Source of the DNA: a virus
Virus record (IMG/VR): IMGVR_UViG_3300037493_000622
Span: 1 to 24,721 of that record
Reading direction: 5' to 3' (one strand)
Length of the DNA: 24,721 nt
Numbering within the stretch: the stretch's first letter is position 1; each line of letters begins with the position of its first letter. The position numbers were made by a program, and so were the translations under genes. Below are positions 1-8,736 of this stretch, piece after piece. The notes under the pieces are model-generated. The model worked only from the letters and a program-made list of their open reading frames with translations, was not told the DNA's origin and ran no database searches.

Positions 1-141
1 TTAAAGACCGACGAAGGCGCAGTTCTAACAAACGGCAACTACACTTTGACCGAACAAGAGTTCGCAGCGTGGGGATTAGATAACGCATGGGTAACTGAAT
101 GCGTAGCAAACGCAATAGGAGTAACAATTATAACTTTCTAA
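1..141 (+). CDS. Unknown phage protein, C-terminal end only
   Basis: An open frame runs in from the left edge and stops with TAA at 139-141, giving 46 residues and no start in the window. The fragment contains TLTEQEFAAWGLDNAWV and ends in a hydrophobic VTIITF. It sits 1 base before the next small gene and upstream of a tail completion protein, so a neck or tail role is plausible from position alone. I do not recognise the family. Only the stop codon is certain. Confidence 0.6.
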   Translation, partial: LKTDEGAVLTNGNYTLTEQEFAAWGLDNAWVTECVANAIGVTIITF

Positions 142-142
142 T

Positions 143-265
143 ATGCAATTAACAGAGGAACATTTGAAGCAACTTGACGCTTTCATTCAAGAGATGCCAG
201 TCAAATTTGGCTTACCATTGATCCAATTCTTCAACAAGATAAAAGAGGAAGCTGAGAAAGAATGA
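143..265 (+). CDS. Small hypothetical protein, 40 aa
   Basis: ATG at 143 and TGA at 263-265 give a 40-residue acidic, probably helical protein that begins MQLTEEHLKQLDAF and ends KIKEEAEKE. Its start lies 1 base after the preceding stop, and its stop overlaps the next start in an ATGA junction at 262-265. This tight coupling is the main reason to believe it is a gene. It has no membrane segment or known motif. A neck or tail-assembly accessory role can only be guessed from its neighbours. Confidence 0.5.
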   Translation: MQLTEEHLKQLDAFIQEMPVKFGLPLIQFFNKIKEEAEKE

Positions 266-885
266 GCATACTTGCTGAGCTATTCGAACAGGGAGCGCTA
301 TACGATGTGCTGCTAGATTTCGGGGAGACCGTTACTGATCGCGCACGCTCTAACATTCGCATCCAGCAAACGAGATATGGCAAGAAGCGTAGAGCTAACA
401 CAACAGGCACGCTAGCAGCTTCACTCTATTATGACTTAGATGTTACAGGTAGCATCCCATCTATAGGCTTTGGCTCTACTGCTGCTTATGCAGCATGGGT
501 AGAGTATGGTAGACAAGGTAAGGAGAGTAACTATAAAGGGATAGATACACGATTCGCAGCAAGCGCAGCTAAGCCACCGGTAGAGGCTATCTTTAATTGG
601 ATGAATCTAAAGAGGATTAAGCTGAGAGCTATGGGTGAGACAGGCAAGATGACTAAGTTTGCTAAGAGCGCAGCTAACAAAGATGAGGATCAGCGTAGAA
701 GAGTAGCTAATGCAATGGCTAAAAGCATAGAGAAGAAAGGTATAGCTCCGCTGTATTATTGGAGAGATGCGTATCTTGAGACCTTACCTGAATATGGCAC
801 GCGATTGAATGAGGCAATGGCTGATGCAGTCAATGTTTACATATTAAACCAAACGAGAAAATTAACTAATATTAAACCTGCATAA
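262..885 (+). CDS. HK97 gp10-like tail completion / neck protein
   Basis: This 207-residue protein resembles the HK97 gp10 family, which closes the top of the tail tube and joins it to the head connector. The best evidence is the run AAYAAWVEYGRQGK at about residues 74-87, matching the family pattern of a tyrosine-valine-glutamate-x-G segment. An N-terminal helix with DRARSNI and a following GTLAASL segment sit where the family has its substrate-facing strand. The C-terminal half is longer and more basic than in short gp10 proteins. It overlaps the small gene upstream by 4 bases and is 2 bases from the next gene, so it is co-transcribed with the tail genes. Assignment is by motif and length only. 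Confidence 0.65.
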   Translation: MSILAELFEQGALYDVLLDFGETVTDRARSNIRIQQTRYGKKRRANTTGTLAASLYYDLDVTGSIPSIGFGSTAAYAAWVEYGRQGKESNYKGIDTRFAASAAKPPVEAIFNWMNLKRIKLRAMGETGKMTKFAKSAANKDEDQRRRVANAMAKSIEKKGIAPLYYWRDAYLETLPEYGTRLNEAMADAVNVYILNQTRKLTNIKPA

Positions 886-887
886 GC

Positions 888-2150
888 ATGGCAATTACAA
901 TACAACAGCAGCCCTACATATTTACAGCACTAAAGCAGAAGCTTATAGTAGTGGCTACATCTACCAACATAGGGCAGCCTGGCTTTCGCTATGTGATAAC
1001 GGTAAGCAATGGCACTACTACTAATAACTTATCAGGTGCGCTAGTATTTGACCTTAATCCTGTAGTTAGTCAGGCCATGGATTTAGGAGTGGATAGCACA
1101 GATGCTGTTCTTTCTTTATTCGCATCTACAACGGTGCAAGATGCTGCTACATCACGCAATATCTTAGGCATTAGCACAACTATACAAGAGGGCTATGAGG
1201 TGCTTGGCTTATTTGAAGTGCAGGCTACTGAGTATCCATTAGATGGCAGCGCATTAATCAATGCAACTTTTCAAATTAGTGATGGCTTTAATCCTAATCC
1301 TGCTACTTACTTTGCACTAAGCTCAGCAACGAGTTACATCATGAGCGACTTAGTGCAGAGCACCTACGCAATGGATGACATGTTAGCTCAGTATAGCTTA
1401 GGCGCTAACACGATAGGGATAACAGGCTTTAGTGATGATTACGGAGTGCTTACTATTCCTGCAGATGATGGCTCAACTTTAACGGGCAACGCAATAGATG
1501 ATATTCAAATACTTCAATTTGATGAATCAGGAACACTATTGCAAACTGACACATTATCTTGTGTAATAGGAGCAGGAACGCTTAACCATCTTCCTCTCTT
1601 ACCGGCTAACATAGATGAGATTTTTGTCTTGCAAGATACATGGCATCACTACTTAATTAACTTTAGAAATGCAGGAGGCTCAGCAACTGCACGATCAATA
1701 GCAGTATTTAAAGCAGATGATGAGTGCAGATTTGATAAGGTGAGATTGGGATGGACTAATAGCCGAGGTGGATGGGATTATTTCAATTTTACTAAACGTA
1801 GTGAGGACTCTTACTCAGTGGAAAGAAAGCGCTACAGAAAAGTAGTAGGTAACTACGGAATAGCAGATGAAACAACTGCCTTTGGATTTAATACGTACGA
1901 TAGAGGCTTAACTGAGCGCAGCCCATTTGTAGAGAAGATGATGCGGATTAGAACTGACTTCTTAACCGAAGGGCAGTTTGAATACCTTAAGAATCTAATC
2001 TATAGTGAATCAGTTTACATAATCAATCCTGATGGCTCAGCTACACCAGTGCTAATTGATAGCAATAACTACACAGCGGTGAAGAGCAGAAGCTCACGTA
2101 AAACAGATTTAGAATTAGTGTTAAAATTCAGTAACGATTACAACGCATGA
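888..2150 (+). CDS. Tail or baseplate structural protein, 420 aa
   Basis: The 420-residue protein has no signal peptide and is rich in beta-forming residues, Ser, Thr and Asn, as is usual for phage tail components. A distinctive block at about residues 273-310 reads ECRFDKVRLGWTNSRGGWDY followed by FNFTKRSEDSYSVERKRYRK. I associate this block with structural proteins of Bacteroidota phages, though their exact position in the particle is not settled. It overlaps the large tail gene downstream by 4 bases (ATGA at 2147-2150), so the two products probably act in one assembly, for instance at the tail tip. A distal-tail role is an inference from position beside the tape measure and the large protein. 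Confidence 0.6.
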   Translation: MAITIQQQPYIFTALKQKLIVVATSTNIGQPGFRYVITVSNGTTTNNLSGALVFDLNPVVSQAMDLGVDSTDAVLSLFASTTVQDAATSRNILGISTTIQEGYEVLGLFEVQATEYPLDGSALINATFQISDGFNPNPATYFALSSATSYIMSDLVQSTYAMDDMLAQYSLGANTIGITGFSDDYGVLTIPADDGSTLTGNAIDDIQILQFDESGTLLQTDTLSCVIGAGTLNHLPLLPANIDEIFVLQDTWHHYLINFRNAGGSATARSIAVFKADDECRFDKVRLGWTNSRGGWDYFNFTKRSEDSYSVERKRYRKVVGNYGIADETTAFGFNTYDRGLTERSPFVEKMMRIRTDFLTEGQFEYLKNLIYSESVYIINPDGSATPVLIDSNNYTAVKSRSSRKTDLELVLKFSNDYNA

Positions 2151-5100
2151 GGCCAACAGTAATATTAGTAGTAACTGCCGATAATGGCGCTCAGGTATTA
2201 GTAGACTTGTACGAGAATGAGAGCATAAGCTACTCATCTAACTTTAATAGCATATCTGAGTTTACTACCAGGGGAGCATTCTCGCGTGAGTTTAGAATAC
2301 CTGCTACAAAGAATAATGTAGAATTCTTCGGGCAGCAGTATAACGCTAATTTGCTGAATGATGACACTACGCAAATCAATGTGTTACGCAAGATTTCAGC
2401 AACGCTATCAGTAGACACTTTACCAATCGCAGAAGGACACATACAATTTAAGCAGTCAGTTACTCAGCAGGGTAAGATACATGAATTCGTTATTTCATTT
2501 TTTGGTGAGACTGTTGACTTAGCTCGCAGCATTGGAGATAAGCTGCTGAAAGAATTAGACTATACTGATTTAGCTCATGAGAATAGCTACGAAAATATAA
2601 TAGCTATTAATGATGGTGATTTATTTCAAAATGCTATTTGCTACACGCTGACTGATAAAGGGCAGAATTGGAGTGAGGATAGTGCAATAGGTAGTAGAAG
2701 AGTATTCAGCTCAGTTAATCCTATTTATACTGGTGAGCTCACGCTAGCTGTTCAGGCTAAGTGGCTGCTTAATAAGATTATCACAGAGGCAGGCTTTGCC
2801 TATAGCGGTACTACATTGAATGATGAACTTCAACACATGTACGTGCCTTACATCACTAATCCACTAACATTAGGATCTGTATCAAATGATGAGGCTAAAT
2901 TTAGCGCAAACTATACAAGTAATCAGACATTTAATTTAACTGTAATACCATTTACAGGTTTATATCGAAAGCAACTTACAGGATGGGTAGAAACTTTTGA
3001 TCCATCTAACAGCTTTGCATCTAACGTATACACTTCTCAGGGTAATTTTAACATTACATTTAATGCTGATTTATTCATAGAAGTAGCAGCAAGCACAAGT
3101 GTTAGCACGTATGATATAAATTTAGGAATAACAAGAGGAGGCATAGAGACAATACAGCCGATGACTAACGGTCAAGGTTTAACAAATATAGAGTTTGATT
3201 GGAATAATAGTAATCAGGTTTATGATCCAACAGCAGCTACAATTATACATGCAGTTTGTAATAAGACTTTAGAAATTCAAACAGGAGATGAGATAAGACT
3301 TTATATCTACGGCCATTTGGGAAGCCAACTAACAATAGATGTTAATACTGATTCTACTTTTTCAACTTCATTTGTAACGGGAGAGCTGCAGGCTCAGCCT
3401 GTTAGTTTTACACGTAACGCACCTGAACTAAAGCAAGTAGATTACTTGAGAGATATTCTTAAGATGTTTAACGCTGTATTGGTGCCTAATCCAAATACAC
3501 CTAACGCTGTTGAGATTATTCCAATGGTAGAGTATTTGGGTAGCGGTGATGATTACGATTGGACCGGTAAGCTTGACCTATCAAAAGACATTGTACTTAC
3601 TCCTGCAGCTGACATCCGAAAGAGATTGTTGAAGTGGAGCTACAAAGAGCAGGGAGATTTCTTTAACGCTAAGTACAAGAGCGGAGCGCAGAGAGTCTAT
3701 GGAGAGCTGCGCCTAACAGATGCAGGCAATGACTTTAGCACAAGTGATTACACTGTTGAGCTAACCTTTGGAGCTTCGCCATGCGACTTAATCCCTAATA
3801 CTAATTACATCATCCCTAAATACTTTAATGAAACGGGTGAATTCATGGCACCTGGGCCACGCATTCTTTACCGAAGAGCTTACGAAGAAAGTGCTGTAGT
3901 TATGGTTTATGATGAGGTAGCAGAAGATGCTAGCTTTACAGTTATTCCTTTGCTAAGCCATTACGCATCCATTCCAACTGAGATAGGTACAAATGACCTA
4001 AACTTTGGGCAGGAGATTCCTCCGCATCCAATAGAGGCCATGCCATTACATACGCTGTTTGATAGATATTGGAGGGAGTATATTGCTGAGCTTTACGATT
4101 CAGAACAAAAGATAATGGAAGCTTATTTTAAGCTATCAGTTACCGATGTATTTGGCTTAAAGTTTAACGATAAGATATGGGTTAAAGATTCTTTATGGAG
4201 AGTGATAGAGCTTACTGATTACATAGTAGCAGATGAGCAAGTAACAAAGTGTAAGCTTATCCGATTACTTGACATTGGAGCTTTATGCCAATATACTCCA
4301 TCTACGATCAGCACTACTACAGGAGCAGTTCGTTTTTTAGATTACGATGGTAATCTTAGCAATGGCTCACAAGAATGCTGCGAGTTTTACGGCTATAATT
4401 GGAACAGTGGTAAAGGCGCTTGCTTTGCATCTACAGGAACTAATGGAACAGGGGGGATAATCACCTCACCTAACAATGTAGGCGGTAGCAATATCACTAA
4501 CACAAGTGGTAATCAAAAGAGCGCTACCGGTATGGGTAATGTCAATAGAGCATCCATCGAAAATAATAACGAGCGCATCTTAGTTAGTGGCTTAGGTCAT
4601 GGCATCTCACCTAACAACAACTACAGCCAAGCGCTAGGCTATCGCAACTTTATCAGACCTAACTTAGAAGGTACTACAGTTATGGGCCGATGGGCAGAGG
4701 CTGATGTAAGAGGGGTGCACTTTGGTGGTGGTACTTGGTACGATGGAACGAGCGACTTTGGGATAACTATACCAGGTAGATCACAGCATGGATTTATTCA
4801 GCTCATGGGGTTGGGTGAATTAGAAGCTAATCCAACGAATGTAGATTTATACATAGACGGCATTGATAACGGCACTATAGCTACACCAACTGAAACGGTA
4901 TGGATGGTTAAGGTATACATTTCTATTCTTGAATATGATTACAACGTAACCGATTTTACAGGCCGAGTAGCAAGCTTAGAATATAGCGCTATGGTATGGA
5001 AAGACAAGACTACTCAAAGCGCATCTGCACCCATCTTAGTTAATCAATTTAATAGTGGGTTTGGTGCGAGTTTATTCGCTTTGTACTTGCCTATTGTAAG

Positions 5101-5209
5101 TAACAAATTAGCACCGTACATAACGTGTAAAACAACAGGCAAAACAGCGGTAATAAGCGCAACCATTCAATACACTCAATCTAAATTCCAACGTACACCT
5201 ATAATATGA
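2147..5209 (+). CDS. Large tail tip / baseplate protein with beta-roll-like C-terminus
   Basis: At 1020 residues this is the largest protein in the window. Near the N-terminus (about 37-60) is EFTTRGAFSREFRIPATKNN, a segment I recognise from large tail proteins of Bacteroidota phages. The middle is beta-rich and ends near residue 745 in a cysteine pair (QECCEF). After a low-complexity Gly/Asn/Thr linker at about 760-795, residues 805-865 show short glycine-spaced repeats such as SGLGHGIS, ALGYRNF, TTVMGRWAE and GVHFGGG. These resemble the left-handed beta-roll of trimeric adhesin heads. A likely model is an N-terminal baseplate hub and a C-terminal receptor-binding region. It overlaps its neighbours by 4 bases on each side. 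No enzymatic motif is seen. Confidence 0.65.
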   Translation: MRPTVILVVTADNGAQVLVDLYENESISYSSNFNSISEFTTRGAFSREFRIPATKNNVEFFGQQYNANLLNDDTTQINVLRKISATLSVDTLPIAEGHIQFKQSVTQQGKIHEFVISFFGETVDLARSIGDKLLKELDYTDLAHENSYENIIAINDGDLFQNAICYTLTDKGQNWSEDSAIGSRRVFSSVNPIYTGELTLAVQAKWLLNKIITEAGFAYSGTTLNDELQHMYVPYITNPLTLGSVSNDEAKFSANYTSNQTFNLTVIPFTGLYRKQLTGWVETFDPSNSFASNVYTSQGNFNITFNADLFIEVAASTSVSTYDINLGITRGGIETIQPMTNGQGLTNIEFDWNNSNQVYDPTAATIIHAVCNKTLEIQTGDEIRLYIYGHLGSQLTIDVNTDSTFSTSFVTGELQAQPVSFTRNAPELKQVDYLRDILKMFNAVLVPNPNTPNAVEIIPMVEYLGSGDDYDWTGKLDLSKDIVLTPAADIRKRLLKWSYKEQGDFFNAKYKSGAQRVYGELRLTDAGNDFSTSDYTVELTFGASPCDLIPNTNYIIPKYFNETGEFMAPGPRILYRRAYEESAVVMVYDEVAEDASFTVIPLLSHYASIPTEIGTNDLNFGQEIPPHPIEAMPLHTLFDRYWREYIAELYDSEQKIMEAYFKLSVTDVFGLKFNDKIWVKDSLWRVIELTDYIVADEQVTKCKLIRLLDIGALCQYTPSTISTTTGAVRFLDYDGNLSNGSQECCEFYGYNWNSGKGACFASTGTNGTGGIITSPNNVGGSNITNTSGNQKSATGMGNVNRASIENNNERILVSGLGHGISPNNNYSQALGYRNFIRPNLEGTTVMGRWAEADVRGVHFGGGTWYDGTSDFGITIPGRSQHGFIQLMGLGELEANPTNVDLYIDGIDNGTIATPTETVWMVKVYISILEYDYNVTDFTGRVASLEYSAMVWKDKTTQSASAPILVNQFNSGFGASLFALYLPIVSNKLAPYITCKTTGKTAVISATIQYTQSKFQRTPII

Positions 5210-5403
5210 CAAATCCACAAAAAGACATTATACTTAGTATGACTTTATTAAGGTCGGGAGTGCAGGGAAATAGCAAAGAGTTTAAGCAGGCTAGTGGTAG
5301 CTATTACGCTAAGCGTAAGGTATGGCAAATAAGAGCTATTAATTACACTATAGTTATAGGGCTACTTAGCTTAATTACATTCACAATTTACAGCATAGTA
5401 TAA
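5206..5403 (+). CDS. Small membrane-anchored protein, 65 aa
   Basis: The 65-residue protein has a hydrophilic, basic N-terminal two thirds (KRKVWQIRAINY) and a single hydrophobic helix at the C-terminus, roughly residues 46-65 (TIVIGLLSLITFTIYSIV). It starts in an ATGA overlap with the large tail gene, and its TAA shares its last A with the ATG of the tape measure gene at 5403. Its place just before the tape measure resembles tail-assembly chaperones of other phages, but a membrane helix is not expected in a chaperone. I see no slippery sequence that would fuse it to a neighbour. Function unknown. Confidence 0.6.
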   Translation: MTNPQKDIILSMTLLRSGVQGNSKEFKQASGSYYAKRKVWQIRAINYTIVIGLLSLITFTIYSIV

Positions 5404-7484
5404 TGGCTACACAAGAAATGATATTAAAGCTCCTCTTTAATGATGAGGGCACATTTGTAGGATTAGAAGAGATTAATAAAGAGCTTAATAAGGTTGATGA
5501 GTCTACAACCAAAGTAGATAAATCTACGCAGTCATTAAAAGCTCAATATAGACAATTAAATCAGGAGCTTGTTAAGTTTGATCCAAATACGAAAAAGTAT
5601 GCTGAAATCTCTCAGAAGATGGGAGAGATTAAGGATAGAATGAATGATGCATCTGATGCGGTTCGTTCTAATACAGGGCCTGCTTTTGAAAGTATGGGCA
5701 ATACTTTTTTTATTATGCGCGATCAGATTAGCAATCTTGATTTTGAAGGCTTAGGCCAAAGCCTTACCATGATGGGAAGTAATATAAAAAGGATTGATTT
5801 TAAGCTGTTTAGGGATGGTATTAAGTCTATGATAACAGGCTTAAGGAATCTTACAGCTGCAATGATTAGCAATCCTTTAACTTTATTATTTGTAATTCTT
5901 GCTGCCGCTATTGCTTTAGTGGCTACTAACTGGAAAGATTTCGCATCTTTATTTAAAGGAGAAACAACTGTACTTAATTCACTTAAAAAAGAATTAGGAA
6001 CATTAGAAGCTCAAAACGCTGCTATTAAGAATAAAATAACTTTCGCTAAAATATATGGAGATTCTTTGTACCAGCAGTATAAGCTTTCTCAGCAATTATT
6101 AGAAAATGAGATAGAGCAAGAGCGAGTAAAGATACGTATTGCTTTAATACAAGACGAATCAGAGGAAGCTGAAACATCAAAGAAAAAAATAATAGAACTT
6201 CAAAATCAGCAATTATTAGAACAGACTCAGCACATAGTAGATTATTACAATGTAATTAAAGATGCTAATTTATTGACTAACGCTGATTCTAAATTGCAAA
6301 ATGAAAAAAATGAAGCGGCAAAAAAATATAATAGTGCACTTGAAGAGACAAGGAGTAAACTTGCTCAATTAAGAACAGATAGTAAATTATCTTTAAGCGG
6401 TGTAGGTAATGCCTTTGATATATCTGTTTATGAAGATAATGAAAAAAAATTATTAGATGCAATAGATAAGAGTAATGCTGTAATAGATAAAAAATACAGG
6501 GAAGAGCAAAAAGCTATATTAGATGCGCGATTAGCTTTTGAATTAGAATTGCGAAACGAGATATTTAAATCAACTGCTACAGCGGATGAGTATGAATTTG
6601 AAATACTTAGACAGCAATATAAAAATAAATTAGATGAGGCTAAGAAAAATAAAGCTTCTTTAAAATTAGTAGAAGAGTGGTATGATACAGCTATAATTAA
6701 CTTACTTACAACACAATCTCAAAGAGATTTTGATATAGAAGATGCTAAGAATAAGAAAAAACTTGAAAAGAAAAAAGCCTATAATGATGCTGTATTAAAT
6801 TCAATAGCTGAATTAGCAGATAGAGAAGGCGCGATAGATGAAGAAATTTATAACGCTGGGTTATCTGCTCAAGACTTAGAATTAAAACAAGTAAGAGAAA
6901 ATTATTTAGCCTTAATTGCTGAAGCTGAATTTTTCGGTCTAGATTCAAAAGCTTTAAAAGAAGCGCAAGGAAAAGCTGAGTTAGCTATTACTAAAAAATA
7001 TGCTGAAGCAGAAGCTCAATTAAGAGTAGATACAGTAGCGCAAGGCTTATCTGCATTAACTGCACTTAATGAAAGCTTTACTGCACGAACAGAGAAAACA
7101 GCTAAGAGACAATTCAACGTGAATAAGGCGCTTAATATGGCTATGTCTTTAGTAGATACTTATTCAGCTATTGTTAAAGCTCTTAACTCACCTGAGACTG
7201 TTCCAACATCTGTGAAGATAGCGCAAGCTGTAGCAGTAGGTGTAATGGGATTTGCTAACGTGGCTAAGATTGCTAAGACTCAATTTGGAGGAGGTGCTCC
7301 TGATACATCTATGAATACATCAGGTGGTGGAGGAGGCAATCAGCCAAATGCACCAGCTGTAGATTTTAGCGGAGGTAACTTTAATAACAACGCACCTGGC
7401 ACAGTAGAGACTTATGTGTTAGCTGGCAACGTAGCTAACGCATTAGAGGCTAGACAAAAGATAATAGACCAATCACATTTATAG
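5403..7484 (+). CDS. Tail tape measure protein
   Basis: The 693-residue protein sets tail length and is later ejected ahead of the DNA. The N-terminal 90 residues hold a heptad-rich segment (ELNKVDESTTKVDKST, then LKAQYRQLNQELVKFDPN) that I know from tape measure proteins of Bacteroidota phages. A hydrophobic helix follows at about 151-174 (MISNPLTLLFVILAAAIALV), typical of the membrane-inserting segment. Long charged coiled coils span about 185-560. The end is glycine/asparagine-rich with GGGGGN and GGNFNNN. At about 0.15 nm per residue this would predict a tail near 100 nm, which suggests a siphovirus. Placement after rather than before the tail-tip genes is unusual. The central part is notably rich in AAA and AAT codons. 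Confidence 0.85.
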   Translation: MATQEMILKLLFNDEGTFVGLEEINKELNKVDESTTKVDKSTQSLKAQYRQLNQELVKFDPNTKKYAEISQKMGEIKDRMNDASDAVRSNTGPAFESMGNTFFIMRDQISNLDFEGLGQSLTMMGSNIKRIDFKLFRDGIKSMITGLRNLTAAMISNPLTLLFVILAAAIALVATNWKDFASLFKGETTVLNSLKKELGTLEAQNAAIKNKITFAKIYGDSLYQQYKLSQQLLENEIEQERVKIRIALIQDESEEAETSKKKIIELQNQQLLEQTQHIVDYYNVIKDANLLTNADSKLQNEKNEAAKKYNSALEETRSKLAQLRTDSKLSLSGVGNAFDISVYEDNEKKLLDAIDKSNAVIDKKYREEQKAILDARLAFELELRNEIFKSTATADEYEFEILRQQYKNKLDEAKKNKASLKLVEEWYDTAIINLLTTQSQRDFDIEDAKNKKKLEKKKAYNDAVLNSIAELADREGAIDEEIYNAGLSAQDLELKQVRENYLALIAEAEFFGLDSKALKEAQGKAELAITKKYAEAEAQLRVDTVAQGLSALTALNESFTARTEKTAKRQFNVNKALNMAMSLVDTYSAIVKALNSPETVPTSVKIAQAVAVGVMGFANVAKIAKTQFGGGAPDTSMNTSGGGGGNQPNAPAVDFSGGNFNNNAPGTVETYVLAGNVANALEARQKIIDQSHL

Positions 7485-7497
7485 ATTTTTTCCACTA
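7485..7497 (+). repeat. Intergenic motif ATTTTTTCCACTA, copy 1
   Basis: This 13-base motif directly follows the tape measure stop codon and lies 16 bases before the protease start at 7514. The same 13 bases recur at 8110-8122, and a one-mismatch copy of the last 12 is at 19309-19320. All copies are in gaps between genes. It may be a phage-specific promoter element, a processing site or a translation signal; the sequence alone does not decide. Confidence 0.55.
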
Positions 7498-7513
7498 CTA
7501 AAAAAGCAATGAT

Positions 7514-8110
7514 ATGAATGATAAATTGAAGTTAATAGAATACGGCTTAGGCGAGGAAGAGGATAACATGGGAGTATACGCTGTGAGCCTTGTATCTGAG
7601 CCTGCTATAATGGTAGACTTTGTAGCACTGTCTAAAGCTCACTTGTTATTAGCTCAAGTAGAAGATGGAGAGAAGCGCATGCTATACGGCCCTGCACTTA
7701 TTCCTAATCAGCCTATAGTTAGATTCGATGGTAATAACGAAAAGTATTTTATCACTTATTCTAAAGAGACTATAGAGCAAACTGCTCAGGAATTCCTAAA
7801 GAGAAACATGCACCATAACCATACTATCCAGCATGAGATGCCGGTAAATAATCTTACAGTAGTAGAGTCATGGGTTACTATGGGTGCTCATGATAAGAGC
7901 ATGAACTTAGGCTTTGAGCTTCCTGAGGGTACCTGGATGATAGGGGTAAAAGTAGATGACGATGCTACTTGGCAAGCTGTAAAGAATGGCGAGGTTAAAG
8001 GCTTTTCAATAGAGGGATGGTTTGCACCAATGAGTGAAAGTGATGTAACTGAGAAAGACTTAGAGAAGCTATTAGCTGAATTAGCTCAGCAGCTTGAAAT
8101 GAATTTGTAA
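7514..8110 (+). CDS. XkdF-like prohead protease
   Basis: The 198-residue protein matches the XkdF-like serine protease family (related to peptidase S78), which matures the capsid by cutting scaffold and coat protein. The C-terminal half carries the family features: VVESWVT at about 116-122, LPEGTWMIGVKVDDDATW at 136-153, and NGEVKGFSIEGW at 158-169, where Ser165 is the likely nucleophile. The histidine-rich NMHHNHTIQH at 98-107 should supply the catalytic histidine. Length is normal for a stand-alone protease. It is followed at once by scaffold and major capsid genes, the expected order within the head module. The ATG at 7514 is preferred; an ATG at 7509 opens only a two-codon ORF. Confidence 0.82.
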   Translation: MNDKLKLIEYGLGEEEDNMGVYAVSLVSEPAIMVDFVALSKAHLLLAQVEDGEKRMLYGPALIPNQPIVRFDGNNEKYFITYSKETIEQTAQEFLKRNMHHNHTIQHEMPVNNLTVVESWVTMGAHDKSMNLGFELPEGTWMIGVKVDDDATWQAVKNGEVKGFSIEGWFAPMSESDVTEKDLEKLLAELAQQLEMNL

Positions 8111-8122
8111 TTTTTTCCACTA
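8110..8122 (+). repeat. Intergenic motif ATTTTTTCCACTA, copy 2
   Basis: This copy is identical over 13 bases to 7485-7497. Its first A is the last base of the protease stop codon, and it lies 14 bases upstream of the scaffold start. The near-constant distance to the start codon (16 and 14 bases) argues for a role in initiation of transcription or translation of the head genes. Confidence 0.55.
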
Positions 8123-8136
8123 ATAAATATAACACA

Positions 8137-8712
8137 ATGAACATGATTCAAGACATTTTAAAGAAGTTCGCTCCGCAGCTTGCAAAGCATGGAGTAAAGC
8201 TATCAGTAGAAGAGACTGCACCGGAAGCTACTAAGGTAGAGATGATGGCAGAAGGCGCTTTAGCTGATGGTACTATGATCTACTCAAATGCTGATGCATT
8301 TGCTGAAGGAGTAGAAGTATTCGTAATGGATGCCGATGGCAATCCTATACCTCTTGCTGATGGAGAATATACAATGGATAACGGTATGACTATCGTTGTT
8401 GCTGCAGGGATAATCGAGTCAATGGCTGAGGCTATTACTGAAGAGCCTACTATAGAAGTAAGCATTGAGCAAGAAGTGGCTGAGACTTACTCTAAGGAGC
8501 AAGTAGAAGGCTTATTGAATAACATCATTACTGAATTCGAAGCGAAGCTTAGCGCTGCTGAAGCAAAGATTACTGAGCTTAGTAAAGCACCGGCAGCAAC
8601 AACTGTAAAGCAGTCGCGCCAAGCTACACCTCAAGCACCTTTAAACATTACAGCAATGAGTAACATCGAAGATAGAACTCGCGCTATAGTAGCAAGATAC
8701 AAAAACAACTAA
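8137..8712 (+). CDS. Capsid scaffolding protein
   Basis: The 191-residue acidic protein lies between the protease and the major capsid gene, the usual place of the scaffold. Residues about 36-95 form a beta-rich region with spaced ADG, DADGNP and LADGEYTMDNG segments. Residues 117-150 form a coiled coil (EQVEGLLNNIITEFEAKL, then SAAEAKITEL). The tail is Ala/Pro/Thr-rich and ends with a basic TRAIVARYKNN that could bind coat protein. This architecture and position support a scaffold that is removed by the adjacent protease. No cleavage site can be assigned. A second ATG two codons in (8143) is an alternative start. Confidence 0.75.
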   Translation: MNMIQDILKKFAPQLAKHGVKLSVEETAPEATKVEMMAEGALADGTMIYSNADAFAEGVEVFVMDADGNPIPLADGEYTMDNGMTIVVAAGIIESMAEAITEEPTIEVSIEQEVAETYSKEQVEGLLNNIITEFEAKLSAAEAKITELSKAPAATTVKQSRQATPQAPLNITAMSNIEDRTRAIVARYKNN

Positions 8713-8736
8713 AAACAAAAACAAAAAAACAAAAAC
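8713..8736 (+). promoter_or_regulatory. A/C-only leader before the capsid gene
   Basis: The 24 bases between the scaffold stop and the capsid ATG contain only A and C, as A runs broken by single C residues. There is no Shine-Dalgarno sequence. Bacteroidota ribosomes favour unstructured A-rich leaders, so this is probably a strong translation-initiation region for the most abundant virion protein. Confidence 0.6.

Noticed and set aside
5206-5403. Programmed frameshift joining the small gene to a tape measure chaperone
   Set aside because: No slippery heptamer is seen near the end, and the product has a C-terminal membrane helix unlike tail chaperones.
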